Source of the DNA: Nematostella vectensis
Taxonomy: Eukaryota > Cnidaria > Anthozoa > Actiniaria > Edwardsiidae
Direction: 5' to 3'
DNA: 64,000 nt
NCBI RefSeq assembly: GCF_932526225.1
Contig: NC_064038.1
Span: 11,035,070-11,099,069 of the forward strand
Part shown: positions 23,488 through 34,541 of the stretch, in pieces
Layout: every line of letters starts with the position of its first letter
How positions within the stretch are numbered: the stretch's first letter is position 1
Made by a program: the position numbers and the translations under genes
Notes under the pieces: generated by a model
What the model was told of the DNA's origin: nothing
The model's database searches: none
The model's input: the letters and a program-made list of their open reading frames with translations, nothing else

Positions 23488-24344
23488 TTGGTGGCGAGTT
23501 AATGTTGGTATGAGTTCGTAAACCGTGGGACCATTGTAATTTTTAAAACTCGTCTAAAAACAACTTAAACTACAATGTTTTCTTGCGGGTTATCACTCGT
23601 TTTTCAGTGAAAACCACATGAACTTATGCAAGTGTTAAGAATATTTGACTGTTGTTGTAAACAATGTGTATAGCGTTTGCGTCTCACAACAACTTCATAA
23701 GACAACAACTAAATTAAATTGCTTACCTTTCTCGTTTTTACCTTTTATCTCAAGAATAGTACGAGTTTAAAATCTTCAAAAAGTCGGCTTGTTGATAGCG
23801 CAAGGGTCAACCAACAAATGAAGTTTGGGCTCATTAGCAACAATTTATTACGCCCGCTAATGAAATAACAACAATGGGATAATGATAATTAGCCCCGCAA
23901 GAAATACGGGCCTTCTCAATGTTTTATTATTGTTACGTTTTAATCATCAAGGAAAAGAAAGCGATAAATGATTGATCACATGCTGATGCGATTCAGGCGC
24001 GCGCTCAGACTGGTGCAAATTCGGCTGTCATGGCTACCATGAACAGTCGATCTTGCTGTTATGCAAAGTTTGGTGTCCGGGGAGCGTATATATTTTAATT
24101 TCTATACAAAAACATGAGTATTCTCTTATTCAAAACCGACGTTTCGGCATGTGCTTGCTATTTCTAGATACAAAATCAATCAAGCGTTTAGAAATGACGT
24201 TAACAATTAGATAACCCAAGCGCGCGCTTCGCACGGACTTTTGGCCTGAGTCTTTTCACACCGTTTAAACGCACAATCGATACAAACTTTTTTATCTGCA
24301 TCCTTGTCATCTTTTCTTGCTTATTTCTATCTCATTTCCCGCTG
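23488..24344. other. Intergenic, no gene recognised
   Basis: AT-rich sequence without a supported reading frame or repeat match elsewhere in the window. Confidence 0.45.
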
Positions 24345-24530
24345 TTTCGCCGCGCTGTAGGTCGCGTGCGGAGCTCCATAGATATAGAAATATGGTATAG
24401 CTATGCGACTTGATTTTTGTGGTCATCGTGCGGGTACCCTGTGGTTTCACACGCCAAGTCAGCCAGTCAGTCAGCCGCGCAACTCCCAGCTCCCACTCGG
24501 CCCTAAAATGGCGACGGTTGTTTTCAATCT
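24345..24530 (-). repeat. Dispersed repeat R2, copy a
   Basis: Reverse-orientation copy of a sequence also at 30885-31075, 63325-63500 and, in part, 63930-64000. Shared segments read, on this copy's plus strand, GCGGAGCTCCATAGATATAG, ATATGGTATAGCTATGCGAC, TGTGGTCATCGTGCGGGTAC and CTCCCACTCGGCCC. A variable run of short simple repeats lies in the middle. The open frame at 24403-24588 is repeat sequence. Confidence 0.8.
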
Positions 24531-24673
24531 TTTATCAACCAGGGACTACCTGAGGGCCAAGATGAATGATAAAGACTGGAAACCATAATGTCTTGTTATT
24601 TCAAACCTCCACACCCATGGTCCCGTTAAAGGGTGGAGGATTAGCCTTTAACCATAAACAATAAAAGCCCCCC

Positions 24674-25897
24674 ACCCTTCGTAAACAAACTGTAGTCCTG
24701 GGTGCCCTACCCTTCGTAAACAAACTGTAGTCCTGGGTGCCCCACCCTTCGTAAACAAACTGTAGTCCTGGGTGCTCCACCCTTCGTAAACAAACTGTAG
24801 TCCTGGGTGCCCCACCCTTCGTAAACAAACTGTAGTCCTGGGTGCACCACACTTCGGAAACAAACTGTAGTCCTGGGTGCCCCACCCTTCGGAAACAAAC
24901 TGTAGTCCTGGGTGCCCCACCCTTCGGAAACAAACTGTATTCCTGGGTGCCATACCCTTCGGAAACAAACTGTAGTCCTGGGTGCCCCACCCTTCGTAAA
25001 CAAACTGTAGTCCTGGGTGAACCACCCTTCGGAAACAAACTGTAGTCCTGGGTGCCCCACCCTTCGTAAACAAACTGTAGTCCTGGGTGCCCTACCCTTC
25101 GTAAACAAACTGTAGTCCTGGGTGCCCCACCCTTCGTAAACAAACTGTAGTCCTGGGTGCCCCACCCTTCGGAAACAAACTGTAGTCCTGGGTGCCCCAC
25201 CCTTCGTAAACAAACTGTAGTCCTGGGTGCCCCACCCTTCGGAAACAAACTGTAGTCCTGGGTGCCCCACCCTTCGTAAACAAACTGTAGTCCTGGGTGC
25301 CCCACCCTTCGGAAACAAACTGTAGTCCTGGGTGCCCCACCCTTCGGAAACAAACTGTAGTCCTGGGTGCCCCACCCTTCGTTAACAAACTGTAGTCCTG
25401 GGTGCCCCACCCTTCGGAAACAAACTGTAGTCCTGGGTGCCCTACCGTTTCGTTAACAAACTGTAGTCCTGGGTGCCCCACCCTTCGGAAACAAACTGTA
25501 GTTCTGGGTGCCATACTGTTTCGTAAACAAACTGTAGTCCTGGGTGCCCCACCCTTCGTAAACAAACTGTAGTCCTGGGTGCCCCACCCTTCGTAAACAA
25601 ACTGTAGTCCTGGGTGCCCCATCCTTCGTAAACAAACTGTAGTCCTGGGTGCCCCACCCTTCGTAAACAAACTGTAGTCCTGGGTGCCCCACCCTTCGTA
25701 AACAAACTGTAGTCCTGGGTGCCCCACCCTTCGTAAACAAACTGTAGTCCTGGGTGCCCCATCCTTCGGAAACAAACTGTAGTCCTGGGTGCCCCACCCT
25801 TCGTAAACAAACTGTAGTCCTGGGTGCCCCACCCTTCGGAAACAAACTGTAGTCCTGGGTGCCCCACCCTTCGTAAACAAACTGTAGTGCTGGGTGG
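24674..25897. repeat. 35-bp minisatellite, about 35 units
   Basis: Units are CCTTCGTAAACAAACTGTAG followed by TCCTGGGTGCCCCAC, with a T/G polymorphism in CCTTCG[T/G]AAAC. Since 3 x 35 = 105 is divisible by three, all minus-strand frames cycle through one 35-residue repeat and look like long proteins. I reject those as genes. Confidence 0.97.
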
Positions 25898-26057
25898 GGA
25901 CAACTCTAAAACTCAAAGGGGAAAAGGGAAATTATACAAAAGTACTGAAAATAATTATTGCATTATCATTATGTTTTGTTTATCAAAAATTTCAAGGACA
26001 TTTTTTCCTTTTTCTCTCCCTGTTGACTATTTTTATGCAATTGATGCTCTTTGCTTT

Positions 26058-26692
26058 TTCCCCTCTACACCAAAAATAAATTAATTAACAGATTTGGTTT
26101 GAAATTAGAAATTTTTATTTGGCACTTTCACTAATATCCTCTTTTTAGAATTTGCTTTCCATGTCAGTTTTACCATTGCATTTATTTTGGAATAAACAAT
26201 GCCTTGATCCAGGGTTTCTAAAAAAATAGCAGGCCACCATGCTGAATGGTGGGTGCACCAAAATATAATGCATTACTGGATGTATATTTATGAATTTTAA
26301 TTTCCATTGTTATGGGAAATCACCACTGAGTGGTACATGAAAACTTCGCAGTATGGCATCTAATTTAGATGCCATAGACTTAACAGTGTCCAACTATACT
26401 ATTCTATCTTTGGAAGGCTGTTACACCAATAACTTGTTCTTCGCATGGACAAAGCCTGTCAGAATGTAGCTTTAATACAAATGTACATTAACAGAACTTA
26501 AATGAGGGGAAGGGTTTTTTTATGGTGAGGTACTTGCAACAACCTTGTGCTTTTTCTATATAATTAATCTGTTAAGAAAAACTTTTTATATCAATCTTGA
26601 GATAATGGAAAAGGAAAACATCAAGAGAGTGCTAAATCCAATTATTCGCATTACTGTTGTATTTTTTTCGAGTGGAGTCAATTTCTTCTGTT
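26058..26692 (+). repeat. Repeat R1, copy 1
   Basis: Contains GGTGGGTGCACCAAAATATA, GCATTACTGGATGTATATTT and a downstream stretch ending near CTCTCCCTGTCG. The reverse complement of 27400-28165 matches from about 26058 onward, so copies 1 and 3 form inverted arms around copy 2. No coding capacity is evident. Confidence 0.7.
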
Positions 26693-26792
26693 TTTCTCTC
26701 CCTGTCGCCTTTTTTATGCAATAGATATTCTTTGCTGTTTCCTCTCTAACTCAAACATAGATTGATAAAATGGTTGGGTTTGAAATTAATAT

Positions 26793-27395
26793 ATAGATTT
26801 AGGCACTGCCTAAAAGCGGAGCCAGCATTGATCTAGGGATCTAGGATCCTGCTCTTTACTGAGATTTATTGGACCAACCAAACGGATGAAGGCCTTATTC
26901 AATAATTTAAATTATGCAGTACATCAAAGTTAACAAACACAATTCCTGGTGTAAATATGGCTGTCAAAGTTGTCAAGAGTCTAATTGTAAATTCTTATTT
27001 CCCCACCATAGAAGTTCCATTATGAATATTCTTATAATCAAAACAATACTCCGACAAGCTTTGCCCTTGTGCAGAATATGTCATGGATGTAACAGCATTT
27101 CAAAGATTCCAAATAATATATTTAGACTGTTTAAATGCCATACTGTAATTTGAAGGTATCAATTTAGTGGTGATTCTCTCCTTTATTGGACTGAATATTC
27201 AGAAAAATGTCTGGAAATTAAAATCCACAAATGTATCTCCTTCAATGCATTACATATTGGTGCACCCACCATTTACCATATAGTGGCCTTGTTGTTGTTG
27301 GCCTACTCCAAAATGAATGCAATGGAGAAAAAAACAGATTGATTTTGGAAGCAAACCCTAAAAAAATACATCTAAGACATCACTGACAGTGCTAA
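26793..27395 (-). repeat. Repeat R1, copy 2
   Basis: Starts with the hairpin TTTAGGCACTGCCTAAA (26798-26814) followed by AGCGGAGC. It shares GCAGTACAT, CAATTCCTGGTG, CATCTAAG-type and GGTGCACCCACC segments with the reverse complement of 31085-31722. The open frame 26914-27153 lies within it and is not supported as a gene. Confidence 0.7.
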
Positions 27396-27399
27396 AATG

Positions 27400-28165
27400 C
27401 TAACTTCTAATTTCAAACCAACCATTTCATTGATCTAGTTTGGGGTAGAGAGGAAACAGCAAAGAATATCAATTGACTAAAAAAATAGTCGACGGGAGAG
27501 GAGAAATAAAGGAAATCGAGTCAACTTGAAAGGTTTGGTGAAAAAATATGAGAATAATGAAAATAATTTGAAAGGGCATTTATTGACATTTCCCCTTTCC
27601 CATTATCTTAACCCTTCCACAACCACAGGCCTCTAAAGAGGCCAAGCCTATGCTATCCAAGCTATGTGAACATAGCTTCAAATTCTATTATTGAAAAAAA
27701 ACATGGTTGTTGCTTAGTGTTATATAGTTTAAGTATCTTGTCCTAAAAAAAACCCTTCCCCTCATAAAAGTCCCATTAAAGTACATTTGTAAAGCTACAT
27801 TCTGATAAGCTTTATCCTTACAAAGAACAAGTTATGGATTAAACAGGATTCCAAAGATATTATATAGTGTCAGACACAGTTTTAGATAAGATGCAATAGT
27901 GAAGTTTCCATGTGGTGATTTCCCATCCTCATGGGAATTAATATCATCTACAAATATACATCCAGTAAAGCATTATATTTTGGTGTTTTTAGAAACCCTG
28001 GATCCAACCATTCCAGTAAAATAAAACTAAACCTCTAAAATAAATGTAATGGTAAAGAGACTGACTTGGAAAGGAAATCCTAAAAAAATATATAAGTGAA
28101 AGTACTAAATGAAAATTTCTAATTTAAAAATCAAATTTGTTCATTAATTTATTTTTTGTGTAGAG
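27400..28165 (-). repeat. Repeat R1, copy 3
   Basis: Inverted relative to copy 1, sharing GGTAGAGAGGAAACAGCAAA, CATCCAGTAAAGCATTATAT and the terminal TTCATTAATTTATTTTTTGT. It is cut at 28167, where the LTR starts. Confidence 0.7.
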
Positions 28166-28167
28166 GG

Positions 28168-28946
28168 TGTGACAGGGTCACTACTAGTTAGTATATGAAC
28201 ATTGATAATCATCAAATCATGGACTTTATTTTACTGTATTTTGTAGTTCAGCTTTAAAATTTAGTTTGTTTCACAGATAGACTCAGTGCTTAGCAATGTG
28301 ATTAGTATGTGATTCAGAAACTCGTAGGCAACACCTACGTGCTAAAACGTGCATCTAGGCGGCGCACGAATCACATCCCAAAGTTATCTTAGGTTAGATA
28401 GTGTAATCTACTTCCTACGCGTCGGTACGAGCAAAGGGCTTCCTGGCCGCGTTATTTAGCTACGGAAATGCGCAGGACTATCCTACACCTTTCTGCAATT
28501 TTAAGCATGTCCTTTCCTTGTTCCACCGACTATAAATAGAGGCACTTTTGTTAGTAACAATTAGTTGCGAAGTAAGAACAGTAAGAACGACAACAATATT
28601 TTGGACTGGAAAGAGCATCGATGAAAGAAGACGAAAGAACTTGCTTCTAGCAAGATTGTAATGCCTTATTTTCGTTCCCGTTTGAACTACCGTTTGAACT
28701 ACCGTTTGAACTACCGTTTGTAGTACCGTTTGTAGTACCCGTTTATATTACCGTTAAGATACAGTTCCTAGTACTATCCTGTACTATATTTTAGACCATC
28801 CTACAACAATTAATCATTTGGCTACATGTTTGTAAAATTGTAAATTCGTTCATTTTAATTTGGCTTTTGCTATAATAATTGTGTTTTCAATTACATTGAG
28901 CAATATTAGTTCGTGTCCTGCGTGCAAGCCCTTGCCGTCGGTTACA
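28168..28946 (+). repeat. Long terminal repeat (5' LTR) of a Ty3-type element
   Basis: The 779-bp segment starts TGTGACAGGG and ends GTCGGTTACA (TG...CA). It has a TATA box TATAAATAGA at 28531-28540 and an internal 12-13 bp tandem (GTTTGAACTACC variants, 28680-28745). It is followed at once by TGGTGTCAGAAGTGGGAT, a typical primer-binding-site neighbourhood. No 3' LTR was found downstream. Confidence 0.75.
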
Positions 28947-28949
28947 TTT

Positions 28950-28967
28950 TGGTGTCAGAAGTGGGAT
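28950..28967 (+). other. Putative primer-binding site
   Basis: TGGTGTCAGAAGTGGGAT lies 3 bp after the LTR end. The TGG start and the GTCAGAAGTGGGA core are common at LTR-retrotransposon primer sites. The cognate tRNA cannot be named from sequence alone. Confidence 0.6.
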
Positions 28968-29036
28968 TGCTCAGATTGAAATAGCACTTACAGTACAATT
29001 TTTTTAAATCTTTTAATCTAAACGGGAACGATTATA

Positions 29037-30110
29037 ATGGCTAATGTGGAAGAATTGGCTGCGACCGTCGCTGCGCTGCAGGCTCGCATTGATGAGCTGA
29101 CCGCACAGAATGCCCCAACCCCGGACTCATCAGCGTCCACTTCCTCATCCGCCTCACACCTGGGAGGTCCTGTCCGTGTCCTGAAGGTCGACTTCCCCCG
29201 TGAGAGGAAAGTCCGAAAATATGACGGAACGAAGGATGACAAGGTGTTGGAGGACTGGGCAGAGGATGCACAGAGGGCGGTTGACGCCATGAAGTTGGAA
29301 GGTCGGGACGCAGCAGACTTCTTGTTCGGCAGCCTGGACGGAGCGGCCAGGGACGAGGTGCGCCTCAGGTCCAGGGACGAGTGGGAGACGCCAGAGCAGC
29401 TCTTCGCCGTCCTTAGGGAGACCTTTGGAGAGAAACTCACTGCAACACAGCTCCTCCAGCGGTTCTATGGCCGGCGACAGAGAGAGAGGGAGTCCATCCA
29501 AGACTTCTCCCACTCCCTGATGGTACTGATGGACAAGATCCAGAAGTGCCATCCCGGGACCATCGCCAACCCAGACAAGGACCGGACCCTGAGGGACACG
29601 TTCGTGGAAAATCTACGGGACCAGCAACTCCGGCGGGATCTAAAGAGAATGATCCGGGAATCCCCAGATCGTCGGTTCCAGGCGGTGAGGGAGGAGGCAT
29701 TACGCTCAGCCGAGGAGGACAGACCCCCACCACGCACAGCTTACAGCCGCGAGGTGGAGGCGGAGTCCGCTGAGTGTCAGCAGGTCACCGCGCCCCAGTC
29801 CAAGCTCATCCAGGAACTGTTGGCCAGTCAGAAGGTGCTAACTGAGGGACTGCAGAGGCAGCAGCAGGTGCTTGCCGACACGCAGGCTTCCCTGGCCACC
29901 CTCGCCAACCGGGTACAGGGACGGGAGGCCAGGTGGTCAGACCTAACCTGCTACACCTGTGGGCGTGTTGGCCACATCAGCCGTTTCTGCACGAGCCAAC
30001 AAGACCAGGCTATCCCCAGGAACCAGACGACTGGAAGAAACAGTGGAAGGAAGAGGCAAGAGAGGAAGAAGGAAGAGGAGTCGTCAAACTCCAACGCCCT
30101 GCAGCAGTGA
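29037..30110 (+). CDS. Retrotransposon Gag with CCHC zinc knuckle, gag-only element
   Basis: A 357-residue intact frame behind the LTR and primer site. Residues 3-24 form a short coiled coil (VEELAATVAALQARIDEL), followed by a Ser-rich linker. A helical Gag capsid-like domain (about 45-215) follows, with WETPEQLFAVLRETFG and SIQDFSHSLMVLMDKI. A second coiled coil lies around 258-295 (LIQELLASQKVLTEG). A CX2CX4HX4C zinc knuckle (Cys305, Cys308, His313, Cys318) leads into a basic tail. It would assemble particles and bind RNA. The gene is GC-rich against an AT-rich background. No protease, reverse transcriptase or integrase follows before 30865, so it is a truncated element, a non-autonomous gag-only element, or less likely a co-opted Gag. 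The intact frame suggests recent activity or selection. Confidence 0.85.
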   Translation: MANVEELAATVAALQARIDELTAQNAPTPDSSASTSSSASHLGGPVRVLKVDFPRERKVRKYDGTKDDKVLEDWAEDAQRAVDAMKLEGRDAADFLFGSLDGAARDEVRLRSRDEWETPEQLFAVLRETFGEKLTATQLLQRFYGRRQRERESIQDFSHSLMVLMDKIQKCHPGTIANPDKDRTLRDTFVENLRDQQLRRDLKRMIRESPDRRFQAVREEALRSAEEDRPPPRTAYSREVEAESAECQQVTAPQSKLIQELLASQKVLTEGLQRQQQVLADTQASLATLANRVQGREARWSDLTCYTCGRVGHISRFCTSQQDQAIPRNQTTGRNSGRKRQERKKEEESSNSNALQQ

Positions 30111-30450
30111 GCCATGCTGCAGGGGCCAACCATGGTGGCTCTATCTCTACGCAGGAACCGGAGGAAGGAGTGAAGCTTGTCGGGACAACTCCCACAGCAG
30201 TGGCAAGGATTGAGATGCAAGATGAAGTTAATAACAACAAAACATATTAACAATAGGGGCTGGATTTGTTTTATCCTCGGTAAGGAAAATTTCTCTTGCA
30301 AGTTGAATAAGTTGCTGTATCTTCTAAGGATATGTATCTTCTTAGTACTAAGAACACAGGATATAAAGACAAGAACGGTCTTCTTTAGCAGTATTTGACA
30401 AATGTAACACGATATTGGTTAGCCTTTATGAAATATCTCAACACAATCAA
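30111..30450. other. Tail downstream of gag, non-coding
   Basis: No pol domain is readable in any frame. Sequence composition returns to AT-rich after about 30230. Confidence 0.5.
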
Positions 30451-30492
30451 TCTGCCCTGAAGAAGTCTTATTAAAGTCGAAAATTTGGCAGA
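30451..30492 (+). ncRNA. Hammerhead-ribozyme-like motif (degenerate)
   Basis: TCTGCC (30451-30456) can pair with GGCAGA (30487-30492) as stem I. It encloses the core CTGAAGA (30457-30463), a stem-loop AGTCTTATTAAAGTC with one mismatch, and GAAA (30479-30482). This is the order of the hammerhead core with a minimal stem III, the type known from Penelope-like elements. The cleavage-site bases (TTT rather than GTC or GTA) make activity doubtful. Confidence 0.35.
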
Positions 30493-30539
30493 GTCGAATC
30501 CCAGTTTTTGGTGTATTGTATTTTACTCAACACAACCAA

Positions 30540-30884
30540 GAATATAGATAAAAACGAAGAATGCCAAAACAAAAGCTGTTATGCTCAAATAATTTGATTA
30601 CTAAATAAGTACTCGCATTCTTAAAGCAAACAAAAAGGACAACAAAAGCCCAATAACTGTCATATCCTCAATAAACAATACAAATCGTCGTCCGAAACTC
30701 TTTAATGTGAACTGCTACTTGCTTAAATTTACTAGCTAAAACCAGATAAATCTTGGCGTGAATGAATGTCAGTAGATCCCCTCTAGTTGACTTTATCCTT
30801 AAGTCACAAAATTTGAGGCAAAATAAATAATCATCGCATAATCGACAAGAACTTTTTCCCTTGCTCCGTGCTTGTATTTAGTCG
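30540..30884. other. AT-rich spacer, nothing recognised
   Basis: Lies between the gag element tail and repeat R2 copy b. No supported feature. Confidence 0.5.
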
Positions 30885-31075
30885 CCATTTCGGGGCCGAG
30901 TGGGGCCTGGGAGTTGGGCGGCTGACTGACTGGCTGGCTGGCTGGCTAGCGATTGACACCACAGGGTACCCGCGAGATGACCACAAAAACCAAGTCGCAT
31001 ACACCTATACCATATTTCTATGCCTATGGAGCTACGCGCGCGGCCTGCGGCCGCGCTTGGCTCCGCTAAAAATTA
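30885..31075 (+). repeat. Dispersed repeat R2, copy b
   Basis: Contains GAGTGGGGCCTGGGAGTTG, a CTGG/GACT simple run, ACACCACAGGGTACCCGCG, GATGACCACAAAAACCAAG, ATACCATATTTCTATGCC and the palindromic GCGCGGCCTGCGGCCGCGC, ending TTGGCTCCGCTAAAAA. It is almost the reverse complement of 24345-24530. Confidence 0.85.
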
Positions 31076-31084
31076 GCATTAGCA

Positions 31085-31722
31085 AGCTCTCAGATTGATT
31101 TAGATGTAATTTTTTTAGGATTTGCTTCCAAAGCCAATATGCTTTTCTCCATTACATTAATTTTGGAGTAGGCCACCAACAACAGGCCACGGTAAAAAGG
31201 TGGGTGCACCAATGTAATGCATGAAAGGAGATATATTTGTGGATTTTAATTTCCACACATATTTCTGAATAACCAGTCCAATGAATCGCCACTAAATCGA
31301 TACATAAAAAACTACACTATATGGCATCTAAACTGACTATATTTTAGTGGATCTTTGGAATGCGGTTACATCCATGACATATTCTTCACAACGGCAAAGC
31401 TTGTAAGAGTATTGTTTGTATTTAAAAATATTCATAATAGAACTTCTATGAAGAAACATAATAATTTACCATTAGGCTCTTGACGCAGCCGTTGTCACAC
31501 CAGGAATTGTGCACTTTAATGTACTGCATAATTTATATTATTGAATGATGGCTGGATCCATTTTGTAGCTATAGGCTGTAATAAACTGTGGTATTTTTAA
31601 TCTTATTAAAAAATCCATTCTAACGATCCTAGACCCCTAGCTATCCTAAAACCACCTCAATCAGTCAATACAAAAAGTGTTCAATGCGAGCTCCGCTTTT
31701 AGGCAGTGCCTAAATCTATATA
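31085..31722 (+). repeat. Repeat R1, copy 4
   Basis: The reverse complement matches R1 copy 2. Shared segments include TTTTTTTAGGATTTGCTTCC, GGTGGGTGCACCAA and the terminal GAGCTCCGCTTTTAGGCAG / TGCCTAAATCTATA at 31689-31719. Confidence 0.75.
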
Positions 31723-31859
31723 TTATGAAAGTCGAAGTTTCGCATAAAAAATACGGAACAAGCCATTTTCCTGCCACTTTAGTATTTGGAAACGTGCGCG
31801 TGTAAACAGAAAATAAAATTACACGCGCATAGCAAAACCAAGTTGCATAGCAATGAGAT

Positions 31860-32160
31860 AATTCCATGACTTGCCGTATAAAAGGCGTGTGCGCATGGTC
31901 CATCTTTAATAGTGCGACGTTGACTTGCTTTGGCGGACAGCATTGTCAGTACAGTATGACACTAACTCACATTTCATGTCGTTAACCCTAAGGGATAGCA
32001 CGTTTGGTGTGGTCAACAGCGATTGTTACCCCACATGTAGCCCAGGCTCTGTCAATGTGCAATTTGAACCGACCGCCTCATTGACCGTTAATCGAGAGAA
32101 CGTATGGAAATGTTACTTCATGCTAGAGCATTCTTCCATGAAAACGTAATAAATTCAATC
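31860..32160 (+). other. Possible short transcription unit (TATA to AATAAA)
   Basis: GTATAAAAGG at about 31875 is a good TATA box. An ATG at 31974 opens a 58-codon frame with Cys-Tyr-Pro-Thr-Cys, ending at about 32149 and overlapping AATAAA at 32148. The segment CCTAAGGGATAGCACG / GTGTGGTCAACAG also occurs, diverged, near 49780-49803, so this may be repeat-derived. No protein family recognised. Confidence 0.2.
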
Positions 32161-32374
32161 AAACGTGATGTAGTACTTGTAGCCGTCTATTATTTCCACG
32201 TTTAAGCGATTTAGGGCGCACTTGGGGCCGCTTTTGCTCTGTTCGGCGAAATTTAGAATTCCCCCTATCACTCCCACTAAAGAAAGAGTTAATTAAATCA
32301 TACCCCAAATGCCTTTTTGCGGGATTCATAAGACGAGAGCCTCGAGCTTGTTATACAAACATATCCGCGAAGAG

Positions 32375-32681
32375 CAGGCCCGTAGCCAGGGGGGGTTCGG
32401 GGAGTTCGGACGAACCCCCTCACCCGGCTTGAAGGTCAGAGCAAACAAAAATATATAACGTTTGGCTGGAAATATACCATGCACATCAATATGTCTTTAA
32501 AATAACTATAAAAATCTTTTTATAATAAATATCTTTATTATTATCACTATATGTTTAAAAAATACCCTATTAATAACATTTTAAATACAAGATTGATTGC
32601 ATTATGTTATAAGGCGAGGAGATTTGGTCCGCTCAAATTGAAAAACGAACCACCGCGCTCAAAATCCTGGCTACGGGCCTG
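32375..32681. mobile_element. MITE with CAGGCCCGTAGCCAGG ends
   Basis: A 307-bp element with perfect 16-bp terminal inverted repeats CAGGCCCGTAGCCAGG / CCTGGCTACGGGCCTG. It is flanked by the direct repeat GAAGAG (32369-32374 and 32682-32687), a likely target-site duplication. AT-rich non-coding interior. Confidence 0.9.
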
Positions 32682-32689
32682 GAAGAGTG

Positions 32690-34541
32690 TTGTTATCGGA
32701 AATTTGTTGTTTATTGTTGCGACACCAATCCCCCTGAGGTGACGTCACCGATTTTAATAGCTGTTCATCATTATAAACAGACCTTTCGCCAACGAGTAAA
32801 TTTTCAGACGACAGTCGAGACGTTTAAAGCATCGGAGCAGGATCGAATGATAAGAGAAGCAAAAGTCGTGTAGGTTTTAACTGTTTCCATCCGAAAAGAA
32901 AAGCATAAAAAAGACGAAAGGAAAACGACAGTGAAAGTGGATTTCAAGTTGTTTCAAGTTTTTGGAAAAAGGTAAGAATACAAAAAAAAATAAATAAACA
33001 ATCTTACAAAATGATATCTATTGCTTTTTTTGCCAGTAAGACAGCCTTTCTGTGCTTGCCTTTTTTTTGTCAGCAGCATTTGTGAACAGACCGACTTTAT
33101 TATCGCAAGGCTTAATTGAAAAAATAAATGACAGACGATACTCGAGGTAATAAGTAAAAGTGAAAGTAGACCATCCAAAAAAGAAGAAGAGAGTGCTAAT
33201 CGGAAATTGATCGCGCCACTGCAAGCCCAACATCCCATAATTAACGAGCTGACCGCTTTTTATATACTGTATATAGCTGGTCCATCATTGACGTTTTTCA
33301 TCGGCGACTGCTGAGCAAATATCTGAGAGTGCGTCGGAGAGGTTAAAAGCACCATTGTGTACCCAAGTGATAAGAAGATGCAAGAAAACACGTTACTTAT
33401 AGTTGAACGCGGGTTTGTTTCTTTAGGTGGTTTCCGTCTGAAATAAAGCTATTGGTGAAAAAAGACGAAAACAACCACATAAACACAACACAAAACAAAG
33501 TGGATATCAAGTTTTTTTAGAAATAGGAAAAATTGACTTTATTACATAGATTATGCCACGACGATTTGCAAAGTGGATATCAAAATGTTTAACAATGGTT
33601 AAACATTGTTGTTTCTGAAAACGTTGTTTCTGTCTAGATTTAAGTCTCCCTATAAAATTTCCAAATATTTGACGCGAAGGATAATTCTCGCGTTGCATGA
33701 GCTGCCTTGGCATCTGCAGATTAATAATCCACCTCGTTTCCTCCCTCCCATGTAAAAGGCGGAAACGAGACAGGTGTTTTGGATATCCAAACAGGAAGAT
33801 CCCGAGCATCTTATCAATTCAAGATTATACCGACAAAAGAAAAGCCCAGTGGTCTTGAGCAAAAGAAAAAAAAAAACAATAACAATATAATTTCACCATT
33901 ATTTTGTTCCTCTTCGAGGCATATTGGATCACTTCGACTTTGAGATAGAAAAGATAAAATAACTGGCGGTTGTAAGGGGGGTATGATTGGCGCGTTTTAC
34001 TAGCGAATAAAGTGGTGACTATATTTGAGCGGCCATATTCTTAGTGAAGTTCCGACCGCCTCTTTCGTACATTTTATTCATTGCCACGGGTAGCACCACA
34101 ATCAATAGCAGGCAGTCCGTACCCTCCACACTCCCCCATTATTCCTACCTTTCTCATAACTATTCTTCATCTTTGTGTAGTTGCAGTTATCACCCTATCT
34201 GGCAAATTTCCAGTCTCGACCAGTCTCTTATAGTTCGTGGAAAAAAGGAATGCTTGAAGTAATTTGTTCTTGAGCGAGGGACTTTTTAACTTAGGGATTC
34301 AGGTGCCTTTTTCTCCGCTGCGTAGGTTTCATCTTATCGAGGCATTTACTGCAACGAGGCCATGGTGGATTTTGTTTATTTAAGCACAGCATGGTGTCTC
34401 CTTGTCTTCCTTCTACTCTAAACTCGTCTAACCACGGGCTATAGGATAATTTTATTCCGAAATGATGTTTTGTTAGTGTTGAATAAAGCACGTATTCCTA
34501 CCTAAACTAGTTGTATTCTCTACGCGTTATCTCGCACCAAT
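32690..34541. other. Non-coding region, weak internal duplication
   Basis: No gene recognised. Sequences around 32800-32975 and 33300-33530 share a loose order of segments (GTTTCCATCCG/GTTTCCGTCTG, AAAAGACGAAA, AAAGTGGAT.TCAAGTT), suggesting an old duplication. Short open frames are unsupported. Confidence 0.35.

Noticed and set aside
24601-25916. Overlapping 130-274 codon proteins of GHPGLQFV type
   Set aside because: All arise from the 35-bp array cycling through three frames; no start, splice or domain evidence.
31974-32149. Small secreted peptide gene
   Set aside because: No signal peptide, and part of the sequence recurs at about 49780; kept only as a low-confidence transcription unit.
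32790-33530. Series of alternative 5' non-coding exons
   Set aside because: Loose similarity between segments and one GTAAG donor are too little without transcript evidence.
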